Shown here in pieces: positions 34,675 through 41,697 of a DNA stretch of 64,000 nucleotides (position 1 is the stretch's first letter; each line of letters begins with the position of its first letter). Source of the stretch: Streptomyces olivochromogenes (lineage in GTDB: Bacteria; Actinomycetota; Actinomycetes; Streptomycetales; Streptomycetaceae); contig NZ_KQ948474.1 in assembly GCF_001514115.1 (NCBI RefSeq), forward strand, positions 84,178-148,177, written 5' to 3'. The notes beneath the pieces are model-generated. The model was not told the DNA's origin and did not search any database. It saw only the letters and a program-made list of their open reading frames with translations. The position numbers and the translations under genes were made by a program.

Positions 34675-35283
34675 GTGCGCATTCGAGTCGATATAGATGA
34701 GCTTCAGGCTGCGGGTTTCCCCATGGGTGGTGAACCGCTCGTCGCACTGGACCTGGCCGACACGCTGATGACGGTGACCGAACCGGCCGCGGACCTCATC
34801 GGGACCCCGGAGGCCTCGGCTGCCTGGTGGGCACTGCAGTCCGGAAGCCTGCCACCCGGGCCTGCACCCGACGCCGCGGCCGTGCGCCGGCTGCGTGCGG
34901 CGGTTCGCGACGTCCTGGACAGTCACCTCGAGGGCCGCACCGCCCGGCCCACGTCGCTGGACGACATCAACGCCGCCGCGGCAGTGGCTCCCGTGAGTCC
35001 TCGTCTGGTCGTGACGGTCGACGGCATCAGGGGGGAGGAACGCTGGCACACCGAACACGGCGGGAACGCCGCGTTGGCCGCCATCGCCGCGGAGGTCATC
35101 GGGCTCCTCGCCGACAACGAGCGGCTCGGGCTCCTGCGCCGCTGTGCCAATCCGGCCTGCTCGATGCTCTTCCTCGCCGAGAACAAGCGGCGCAAGTGGT
35201 GTACCAGCAACATCTGCGGCAACCGCGCACGGGTCGCCCGCCATTACGAACGAACCCACACCGACGGAGCCGGCGGCATCTGA
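34675..35283 (+). CDS. CGNR zinc-finger transcriptional regulator (ABATE + CGNR)
   Basis: 202 residues. The N-terminal ABATE-type stress-sensing helical domain is followed by a C-terminal CGNR finger with CANPACSMLFLAENKRRKWC and CTSNICGNRARVARHYER, carrying all zinc ligands and the CGNR signature that contacts DNA. GTG 34675 lies right after the third CTAATGG motif. It is divergent from the DUF427 gene, its probable target. The gap to 35501 has no gene. Confidence 0.88.
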   Translation: MRIRVDIDELQAAGFPMGGEPLVALDLADTLMTVTEPAADLIGTPEASAAWWALQSGSLPPGPAPDAAAVRRLRAAVRDVLDSHLEGRTARPTSLDDINAAAAVAPVSPRLVVTVDGIRGEERWHTEHGGNAALAAIAAEVIGLLADNERLGLLRRCANPACSMLFLAENKRRKWCTSNICGNRARVARHYERTHTDGAGGI

Positions 35284-35501
35284 CACGCGGAGCGGCCGCC
35301 GCAAGGGGCGGGCGGCAGAGGGGCTCCTCACCGCGGGGCGCGGGCCTCCGGGGCGACAACGGCCACGTACGGTTCCCGCCCCCAGCGGGCACGCACCGGC
35401 CGGATGCCGCTGCGTGCCCACGCCGTGAACTTCTCACCCCGTAACCCCGAACTCGCCGGACGGTGGGGGCTACGCCAGGCCACGGCCTGCCCGGCGTCCA
35501 G

Positions 35502-35831
35502 TTACGCGCTGGTCGGCGCCGCCTGCTGCACGACCTCGAAGGACCACAGCGTGGACCCGCTGGCCGCCGGCTTGGGGCGCTCGCCGCTCGCCGCGTCACC
35601 GCCCTGGTGGGCCGCCTTCATGGGGCCCTCCATCCAGGCCTGGAAGGACTCCTCGTCACGCCACCGCGTGTACACGAGGTAGCTGTCGGTGCCTTCGACG
35701 GGGCGCAGGAGTTCGAACCATTCGAATCCGTCGGAGTTCTCCACGGCATGAGCACGCGAGGCGAAGCGCTTCTCCAGCGTCTCCCGCTGCTCGGCCGGGA
35801 CGGTCAGTACGTTGATCTTGACTACGCTCAT
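35502..35831 (-). CDS. antibiotic biosynthesis monooxygenase (ABM)-fold protein
   Basis: 109 residues. MSVVKINVLTVPAEQRETLE, a central FEWFELLRPVEGTDSYLVYT and the RWRDEESFQAWM helix form the ferredoxin-like ABM fold also seen in HmoA-type heme-degrading enzymes. Heme ligation cannot be judged from sequence, so I leave the activity open between heme monooxygenase and cofactor-free oxidation. ATG 35831 has GGATGGGG upstream. It lies 50 bp downstream of ctaG on the same strand and may be cotranscribed with it. Confidence 0.82.
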   Translation of the reverse strand: MSVVKINVLTVPAEQRETLEKRFASRAHAVENSDGFEWFELLRPVEGTDSYLVYTRWRDEESFQAWMEGPMKAAHQGGDAASGERPKPAASGSTLWSFEVVQQAAPTSA

Positions 35832-35881
35832 GGCCCCATCCTGCCGCAAGGCGCTCCTGGGAGACGACCAGCCCGGGTGTG

Positions 35882-36859
35882 TCAACGTCCCGGCCGTTGG
35901 TGCCGGATGCGCTGGGCGACTTCGCTGTTCTCGGTCTCCCACCAGGGACGTACGAGCTCCGATGTCCGTGCCGCTCCCGGCGCGGGCGTCGCCGGGACCA
36001 ACTCCGCCTCCAGGCGGCGATCCAGTACGACGGTCTCGGCGCGTTCGGTACGGGCCCACTGCACCAGGATCGCGAGGAGGAAGGGCAGCGCCACCAACTC
36101 GGCGATGCTGATCATCGCGCCACCGCCCAGCTGCTGGTCTTGGAGCACATCCGGCGCCCAGGACGGCGCGTGACGCAGATACCAGGACCCGGCGATGAGG
36201 GTGCCGTGGGTCATCACGACGATGCCCGGTACGGCGTCGATGATCCCGTCGAGGAAGACCAGCGCCGCCCGTACCGGATGGGTACACCACTTCGGCAGGG
36301 CCGCCTCGCGGGTGAGCATCGGCATGACGAACAGGCTTCCGGCGAGCAGCAGGTGCAGATACATCACCTCGTGCAGCCAGTCGTCGCGCAGGGCGGTCTC
36401 GAAGTACGGCGTGAAGTACACCGTCAGCTCCGTCGCGAGCACCAGAGCCGTGCTGACCAGCGGGAAGGTGAGCAGGCGCACCAGCCGTCCGGCCAGCGCC
36501 CGCTGCACACGCCCGGCGGCACGCTCGGGCAGGGAACGGAGGGCCAGCCGCAGCGGATCGCCCAGGGCCAGCCCGAGCGGTGCGATCAGATCGAGGAGGA
36601 CGTTCTGAACGGCGGCCGGCCAGAACAACACGTGGTCGTACACGGCCAGCGCGGACATCGTGGCCACGACGAGGGTGCCCAGGCCGAGCAGCGCGAAGGC
36701 GCCGACGCGCGGGAGGGGCCAGTGCTCGCCCCGGCGCTTCAGACGCAGCACGCCCCAGCCGTACATCGCGCCCAGGACGACGACCACCAGCAGCGCGGGC
36801 ACGTCCAGTTGCCATGAGGTGAGGAGTCGTCCCACGGTGAGCTGTGGTGGATTCCCCAT
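35882..36859 (-). CDS. CtaG-type cytochrome c oxidase assembly membrane protein
   Basis: 325 residues with about seven transmembrane segments, for example VPALLVVVVLGAMYGWGVL, LVVATMSALAVYDHVLFWPA and LHLLLAGSLFVMPML. It has the conserved His residues of the caa3-type CtaG family (LHEVMYLHLLLAG, MTHGTLIAG, DHVLFWPAAVQN). It helps insert copper into the terminal oxidase, in the cytoplasmic membrane. ATG 36859 has GGAGG. Upstream lies a four-fold 10-bp repeat that could regulate it. The C-terminal 50 residues are cytoplasmic and charged. Confidence 0.88.
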   Translation of the reverse strand: MGNPPQLTVGRLLTSWQLDVPALLVVVVLGAMYGWGVLRLKRRGEHWPLPRVGAFALLGLGTLVVATMSALAVYDHVLFWPAAVQNVLLDLIAPLGLALGDPLRLALRSLPERAAGRVQRALAGRLVRLLTFPLVSTALVLATELTVYFTPYFETALRDDWLHEVMYLHLLLAGSLFVMPMLTREAALPKWCTHPVRAALVFLDGIIDAVPGIVVMTHGTLIAGSWYLRHAPSWAPDVLQDQQLGGGAMISIAELVALPFLLAILVQWARTERAETVVLDRRLEAELVPATPAPGAARTSELVRPWWETENSEVAQRIRHQRPGR

Positions 36860-36960
36860 CGCGTTCTACCTCCACGGCATGTCAGATCTGCGGTGGCACT
36901 CTATGCCGCGCACGACCGGCCCCGGTCGCGCACGCGCCGGACTCGCCCGCGGTCACACCG

Positions 36961-36981
36961 AGCTCATACCCAGCTCATACC
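36961..36981. repeat. tandem AGCTCATACC repeat
   Basis: AGCTCATACC occurs at 36961-36970 and 36972-36981, an 11-bp period, in the ctaG upstream region just before the TCGAC array. It could be a helically phased binding site. Confidence 0.45.
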
Positions 36982-36999
36982 AAGCGCGCCGGATGTGTT

Positions 37000-37039
37000 T
37001 CGACGTGCGTCGACGCACGTCGACCTGCCTCGACGTCCG
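37000..37039. promoter_or_regulatory. four-fold 10-bp TCGAC array with a perfect 24-bp palindrome
   Basis: TCGAC recurs at exactly 37000, 37010, 37020 and 37030. The first 24 bp (37000-37023, half-site TCGACGTGCGTC) form a perfect palindrome. It lies 140 bp upstream of ctaG and downstream of the sigma gene terminator. The exact helical phasing points to a multimeric DNA-binding site. Confidence 0.55.
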
Positions 37040-37052
37040 CTCACTGTGCGGT

Positions 37053-37094
37053 CGTGTGTGTCCCGGACGGTTCGAAATGTCCGGAACACACGCG
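37053..37094 (-). terminator. inverted repeat downstream of the ECF41 sigma gene
   Basis: GTGTGTCCCGGAC (37056-37068) pairs with GTCCGGAACACAC (37079-37091) at 12 of 13 positions around a 10-nt loop, extendable to about 16 bp. It begins 26 bp after the sigma factor stop codon on the leftward strand. Confidence 0.6.
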
Positions 37095-37119
37095 ACGCCA
37101 TAGGCAGCGGCGAGCGGGC

Positions 37120-37971
37120 CTATCTGGCGAGTTCGGCCGGTTCATCGAGCCGCGTCAGTTTCCGCGGGTTCGCGATCGCGTGGATCCGCGTCACCTTCCC
37201 GTCTTCCACCACGAGGCTCACCGCGGCCACTCGGCCGTCGATCTCGATCCGGCCCGCAGGCGCGCCGTTGAGCCACACGGCTGACACCATCCGGTCCGGG
37301 CGAGCGAGCATTTTCGCCACGAGTGCGGCCCCGTGGATCGGAGCCGTAGCGGCGCCCGCAAGCCCGCCGCCGTCGGCGATCAGAACCACGTCCGGTGCCA
37401 TGACGTCCAGGAGTTCCTGCAACTGGCCGGTGCGCAGCGCGGCCAGGAACCGCTCCACCACAGCCTGCTGCTCCGACCGGCTCACCGGCACCCGCGGCCG
37501 CCGGGCCGCCACGTGCTCGCGTGCCCGCCGCGCGATCTGCCGCACCGCTGCCGCGGACTTCCCGACGGCCTCGGCGATCTCGCCGTACGGCACCTCGAAG
37601 ACCTCGCGGAGCACGAACACTGCGCGTTCCGTGGGCCCGAGCGTTTCGAGCACGGTCAGCATCGCGATCGAGACGTTCTCCGCCAGCTCGATGTCCTCGG
37701 CGACGTCGGGGCTGGTCAGCAGCGGCTCCGGCAGCCACTCGCCGACGTACTCCTCGCGGCTGCGCGACAACGTCCGCAGACGGTTGAGCGCCTGCCGTGT
37801 GACGGTTCGTACGAGGTAGGCCCGCGGGTCACGCACCTGTGTGCGGTCGACGTCGGCCCACCGGAGCCAGGACTCCTGCAGCACGTCCTCGGCATCGGCC
37901 GACGAGCCGAGCATCTCGTAGGCGACGGTGAACAGCAGGCGGCGATGGACGACAAAAGGGTCCTCGGTCAT
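37120..37971 (-). CDS. sigJ: ECF41-type RNA polymerase sigma factor with SnoaL-like C-terminus
   Basis: 283 residues. Sigma region 2 is AYEMLGSSADAEDVLQESWLRW and region 4 is LGPTERAVFVLREVFEVPYG ... VRQIARRAREHV. They are joined by the ECF41 linker YVGEWLPEP. A SnoaL/NTF2-like domain of about 110 residues follows, with the ANPRKL segment corresponding to the group's NPDKL motif. In ECF41 proteins this domain both inhibits and assists the sigma factor, replacing an anti-sigma. ATG 37971 overlaps the upstream carboxymuconolactone decarboxylase stop by 4 bp. An ECF41-type promoter precedes that operon, implying autoregulation. Confidence 0.92.
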   Translation of the reverse strand: MTEDPFVVHRRLLFTVAYEMLGSSADAEDVLQESWLRWADVDRTQVRDPRAYLVRTVTRQALNRLRTLSRSREEYVGEWLPEPLLTSPDVAEDIELAENVSIAMLTVLETLGPTERAVFVLREVFEVPYGEIAEAVGKSAAAVRQIARRAREHVAARRPRVPVSRSEQQAVVERFLAALRTGQLQELLDVMAPDVVLIADGGGLAGAATAPIHGAALVAKMLARPDRMVSAVWLNGAPAGRIEIDGRVAAVSLVVEDGKVTRIHAIANPRKLTRLDEPAELAR

Positions 37972-38546
37972 GCCGTCGACGCTACGCCGAAGTTCTGCGG
38001 ACGCGCGGCCAACGGAATCTCGCAGGCGTCGGAGTAGCCCTGCGACGTGATCCCGTGCGCCGTGTTGCACCTGGTGGCAAAGTTGGCGAAGCCGATGAAC
38101 ACGGTGAGTTCGACCATCGCGGCCGGGCCGAGCCGGTCGAGCAGCCGCGCGGACAACTCGTCGGTGACGGTCGTCGGTGTGTTCGTCATGGCCTCGGCGT
38201 ACTCCATCACGTCCCGCTCCAGCGGCGTGAACACCTCCGACTGCCGCCAGCGCGGCACCTGGCTCGCCTTGGTCAGGTCCAGGTTCTGGTTCAGCGCGTG
38301 GAAGTAGTTGATGTCGAGGCACCAACTGCAGCCGACCTGTGCCGCGACGGCCATGTGCGCGAATGTCTTGAGGCTCGCGTCGGCCGCGTCCCACGTGGCC
38401 ACCTTGGCCGAGAACTCCTGGTTGGCCTCGGCGAGTTCGGGGTGGTTCCACAGCACCTCGACGGGCTCGGGCACGGTACCGAGTTGCTTGATCATGATTT
38501 CGCGGAGCTCGACGGGGAGCTCGGCCTTCGGGACGCGCAGTGTCAC
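37968..38546 (-). CDS. carboxymuconolactone decarboxylase/AhpD-like protein
   Basis: 192 residues, all-helical CMD/AhpD fold with the redox pair and His in VGCSWCLDINYFHALN, the CxxC...H arrangement of AhpD-type peroxidase-linked disulfide proteins. It is expected to act in thiol or peroxide chemistry in the cytoplasm. GTG 38546 has a perfect AAGGAG. It is the first gene of an operon with the ECF41 sigma factor (ATGA overlap), and CMD proteins are classic ECF41 targets. The promoter at 38591-38617 fits this. Confidence 0.9.
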   Translation of the reverse strand: MTLRVPKAELPVELREIMIKQLGTVPEPVEVLWNHPELAEANQEFSAKVATWDAADASLKTFAHMAVAAQVGCSWCLDINYFHALNQNLDLTKASQVPRWRQSEVFTPLERDVMEYAEAMTNTPTTVTDELSARLLDRLGPAAMVELTVFIGFANFATRCNTAHGITSQGYSDACEIPLAARPQNFGVASTA

Positions 38547-38590
38547 TTTGTTCTCCTTGTATGTGTGCCTGTTAGGCCGTCCGTCATGAA

Positions 38591-38617
38591 GACACCGCCG
38601 GACGCACGCATGTGACA
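38591..38617 (-). promoter_or_regulatory. ECF41-type promoter for the CMD-sigma operon
   Basis: On the leftward strand TGTCACA (38611-38617) is followed after exactly 16 nt by TGTC (38591-38594). The published ECF41 target motif is TGTCACA, 16 nt, CGTC, so this differs at one base. It lies 45 bp upstream of the CMD start codon and would be read by the sigma factor encoded in the same operon. Confidence 0.75.
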
Positions 38618-38776
38618 ACGGGGCTGAGGGCCCGGCTTCGGGTTTTCCCCACCGTGGGCGGGGCCGGCACCACCCTTGGTCCGGGTGGTAGGGCCATGGG
38701 GCCCGGGTCCGGGGTCCGGTTGGCTGGTTGGCGTCAGCAGACGGTGGTCCACCAGCCCGAACCGGAGGTTCGAACC

Positions 38777-40033
38777 ATGCATGCTCTTGAGGCCGGTACG
38801 AAGCACACAACAACCAAGGCCGGCAAGAAGAAGGTGTCAGCCGCCGCCCTCGTGGCAGCCGCGCTGGGCGCCGCCGTGTTGCTGCCGGAGGCGGCCTCCG
38901 CGGCCTCCGGGCACCGCGCCGCACATGCTGGATACACCCAGGCCGAGCTCCGCCGCGACGTGGCCGCCGTACGCAAGGCGGGTGGCGGGGACGTGAACGT
39001 GCTGGCCAGGGTCGACGGCCTGCCCGGAGGACGGGTACAGGCCCGCCTCGGCACCGTGTCGGCCGGTTCCCACGCCGCCCTGCCGTGGGGCTCGCACTTC
39101 CGGACGGCCTCCACCACCAAGGCATTCGTCGCCACCGTGGTGCTGCAACTCGCCGCCGAGAAGCAGCTCTCGCTGGACGACACCGTCGAGCACTGGCTGC
39201 CCGGCGTGGTCTCCGGCAACGGCAACGACGGCTCCCGGATCACCGTGCGCGACCTGCTCCGCCAGACCAGCGGGCTGTTCGACTACATGGACGACCCGGA
39301 CATTCAGCAGAAGCTCCGTGAGCACTTCGACGAGAACCGTTACAACGACACCTCTCCTCACGACCTGGTGGTGACGGCCGTGGCCCACAAGCCGCTGTTC
39401 GTGCCGGGGGCCGGCCGCACCCGCTGGGCATACTCCAACACCAACTACCTGCTGGCCGGGATGATCGCCGAGAAGGCGAGCGGCACCGGTTGGAGGGAGT
39501 TGGTCGAGCACCGCATCATCGCCGGACTGGGCCTGCGCCAGACCTCGGTGCCCGGTCTCGACCCGTTCCTGCCCACGCCGTACGTGAGCACCTATCTGAC
39601 CGGCACGGACGGCACCAGGCTCGACGTCACCACGAACAGCTACCTACACACCGCCGACTCCGGAGTGGTGAGTACCACCGCGGACCTCAACACCTTCTTC
39701 CGCTCGCTGGCCGACGGCCGCCTGCTGCCGGCCGAGCAGTGGCGGGAGATGCGGCAGACCGTACAGCGCACCGACGACCCGGACGATGTCGCGGAGCTGC
39801 CCGAGGGCACCTACGGCCTGGGCCTGCGCGAGATCCCACTGTCCTGCGGCGGCCACTACTACATGCATGAGGGCGACGGGTTCGGCACCTACACCCGCCC
39901 CGCGGTCAGCTCGGACGGGCGGCGCGCGGTCACCATCTCCGTCACCACCACCTCCGGGATGCCGGACCTGCCTACGCTCAACCGGGCCACCGGCACTCTG
40001 ATCGACCACGCGCTGTGCGCCGCCGGCCGCTAG
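38777..40033 (+). CDS. secreted serine hydrolase (class C beta-lactamase/DD-peptidase fold)
   Basis: 418 residues. A signal peptide (KKKVSAAALVAAALGAAVLLPEAASA) precedes a penicillin-binding-fold hydrolase with SxxK in TASTTKAFVATVV (nucleophile Ser), the YxN motif in WAYSNTNYLLAG, and HEGDGFGTY in place of the KTG-type box. It resembles Streptomyces R61-type D-alanyl-D-alanine carboxypeptidases and related esterases, acting outside the membrane. ATG 38777 has GGAGG 8 nt upstream. It is a single gene, divergent from the CMD operon. Confidence 0.9.
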   Translation: MHALEAGTKHTTTKAGKKKVSAAALVAAALGAAVLLPEAASAASGHRAAHAGYTQAELRRDVAAVRKAGGGDVNVLARVDGLPGGRVQARLGTVSAGSHAALPWGSHFRTASTTKAFVATVVLQLAAEKQLSLDDTVEHWLPGVVSGNGNDGSRITVRDLLRQTSGLFDYMDDPDIQQKLREHFDENRYNDTSPHDLVVTAVAHKPLFVPGAGRTRWAYSNTNYLLAGMIAEKASGTGWRELVEHRIIAGLGLRQTSVPGLDPFLPTPYVSTYLTGTDGTRLDVTTNSYLHTADSGVVSTTADLNTFFRSLADGRLLPAEQWREMRQTVQRTDDPDDVAELPEGTYGLGLREIPLSCGGHYYMHEGDGFGTYTRPAVSSDGRRAVTISVTTTSGMPDLPTLNRATGTLIDHALCAAGR

Positions 40034-40124
40034 ACAGGGCGGGCCCCGCGCAACGGCACCAGGCACACCGGCACCATCGAAGTGGTGGGCCGTCAGTTCG
40101 ACGGCCTCGGCTCCGGTCGTCCGA

Positions 40125-40367
40125 TCAGTCGTCCTGCTTCCATGACCCGCTGGGTCGGCCGTTCACGCAGCGCACGCGGAGCTCGACCTTGCCTGACGTG
40201 CCCTCGAACCTCACTTCGGCGTGTGCGTCGGGCCCCGCGTCGGCGCGTTCGACGCCGAAACCCTGGGCGGGGGCCCACGACACCAGCCGCACCACCGCGC
40301 CGTCGCACTCGGCGATGTCCGTCCCGCCCGCGCGGGTGTTCGGCGTACGCTGCCTGCCAGTGCGCAC
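40125..40367 (-). CDS. small hypothetical protein, possibly frameshifted at its 5' end
   Basis: 80 residues from GTG 40367, preceded by GGAAGG. The segments CDGAVVRLVSWAPAQGFGVE and DAHAEVRFEGTSGKVELRVR have strong coding bias and look like a small beta-rich domain. The same frame stays open and coding-like further upstream (WEATTLVYEAAPPPHP), whereas the best ribosome site (GGAAGGAG) serves an ATG at 40440 in another frame. Dropping one A near 40430 would join them into a protein of about 104 residues. So this may be a frameshifted gene or a sequence error. No family is recognised. Confidence 0.5.
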   Translation of the reverse strand: MRTGRQRTPNTRAGGTDIAECDGAVVRLVSWAPAQGFGVERADAGPDAHAEVRFEGTSGKVELRVRCVNGRPSGSWKQDD

Positions 40368-40539
40368 GCTGTTCCTTCCAGGGAACGTGGCGGGGTGCGG
40401 TGGGGGTGCCGCCTCGTAGACCAGGGTGGTTGCTTCCCATGAGGGCTCTCCTTCCTCCGGTCGGCCAGTCCGCTGTGCAGCCTAGGTGCCCGCCGCCCAG
40501 GGGGGCCGAGGCAAGGGCACTCCGTGGTCCACGCGCGTC

Positions 40540-40577
40540 GTGCTCGTTCCGCCCGTGCTCGTTCCGTCCGTTCTCGT
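40540..40577. repeat. 2.5 copies of a 15-bp repeat
   Basis: GTGCTCGTTCCGCCC (40540-40554), GTGCTCGTTCCGTCC (40555-40569) and GTTCTCGT (40570-40577) in tandem, followed by GGGCA iterations. It lies in the promoter region of the XdhC gene. No function is apparent. The rest of the gap 40441-40708 shows no gene. Confidence 0.5.
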
Positions 40578-40708
40578 CGAGTCGGGGCAGGGCAGGGCAA
40601 GGCAGGGCTCACTAGAATGGCGGCGACAGCGCCGCGCTGACCAGGTGGTCTCCTGGTGACCCGGTGGTTTCCCGGTGCCGGAAGCCAGGAACGAGGAGGG
40701 CCGCGATC

Positions 40709-41674
40709 ATGCGTGAGCTGGCGGACACGGCACGGCGGTGGGCGGCTCAGGGGCGCCCGGCCGTACTGGCCCGGCCGATCACCGAGCAGGGCTTCGGGCC
40801 CCGGCACCCCGCCGACGCGCTCCTCATCGACGAGGACGGGAACCGCCAGGGCACCTTGTACCGCGGTGCGTTCGACGACCACTTGGCCGCAGAGGCCGCG
40901 GCCCTCCCGCCCGGGCACACCGCGCGGGTGTGCGAGGTGGCCGTACACGATGACGAGGTCAAAGAGGCACGGCTGACCTGCGGCGGACAGGCCGAGATCC
41001 TGCTCCAGTCGCTGCACACCGTCCCCGCCCGCTGGTGGGACCTGCTGAGCGAGGGCGCCGACGCCGCGCTGATCACCCGGATCGACGAGGAGCGGACCCA
41101 GGCTGTCAGCGACGTCGTCACTCCGGGGATCGTCACTCCGGAGTCGCAGGGCGATGATCCGGCGGCCGTCGTTCAGGCCGCCGAGCAGGCCAGGCAACTG
41201 CTCGCCCGCCACCGCGCCGGACGCGAGACCCGCCGCGCCGCCGCCGGACTCGTCCTCATCGAGGCCTGCCCAGCCGTCCCTCACCTGGTCATCGTCGGCG
41301 GCGGCGAGCTCGCGGAACTCCTCACCACCCAGGCGCAGGTGCTGGGCTGGCAGGCCACGGTCGCGTATGCCGCCGGGGATGCTCGCAAACCGATGGCCGA
41401 CCGTCCGGCCGCGGCCTGCCTGATCGTGCTCAGTCACGAGCCCGACCTCGACATCCCCGCCCTGCACGCCGCATTGACGGCCGGCATTCCCTACGTCGGC
41501 GCGCTCGGCTCACGCCGTACCCAGGCCCGCCGCGCCGAAGCCCTCACCGGGGCGGGGCTCACCGAGGAGCAACTGCGCCGCATTCACGGCCCGATCGGAC
41601 TGGACATCGGCGCTCGCACCCCGGCGGAGACGGCCTTGGCCATCTGCGCCGAGGTTCTCGCCGCACTGGGCTGA
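40709..41674 (+). CDS. xdhC: XdhC-family molybdenum enzyme maturation factor
   Basis: 321 residues. The N-terminal XdhC/CoxI part (MRELADTARRWAAQGRPAVL) is followed by a C-terminal Rossmann domain (VPHLVIVGGGELAELLTTQA, YVGALGSRRTQARRAEAL, GPIGLDIGARTPAETALAI), the GSRRT...PIGLDIGA signature of XdhC. It binds molybdopterin cofactor and supports its sulfuration and insertion into xanthine-dehydrogenase-type enzymes. ATG 40709 has GAGGAGGG. It runs convergent to its likely client gene, 23 bp away, so it is not cotranscribed with it. Confidence 0.9.
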   Translation: MRELADTARRWAAQGRPAVLARPITEQGFGPRHPADALLIDEDGNRQGTLYRGAFDDHLAAEAAALPPGHTARVCEVAVHDDEVKEARLTCGGQAEILLQSLHTVPARWWDLLSEGADAALITRIDEERTQAVSDVVTPGIVTPESQGDDPAAVVQAAEQARQLLARHRAGRETRRAAAGLVLIEACPAVPHLVIVGGGELAELLTTQAQVLGWQATVAYAAGDARKPMADRPAAACLIVLSHEPDLDIPALHAALTAGIPYVGALGSRRTQARRAEALTGAGLTEEQLRRIHGPIGLDIGARTPAETALAICAEVLAALG

Positions 41675-41697
41675 CCGTAGGGGCCCGGTCCGCAGGC

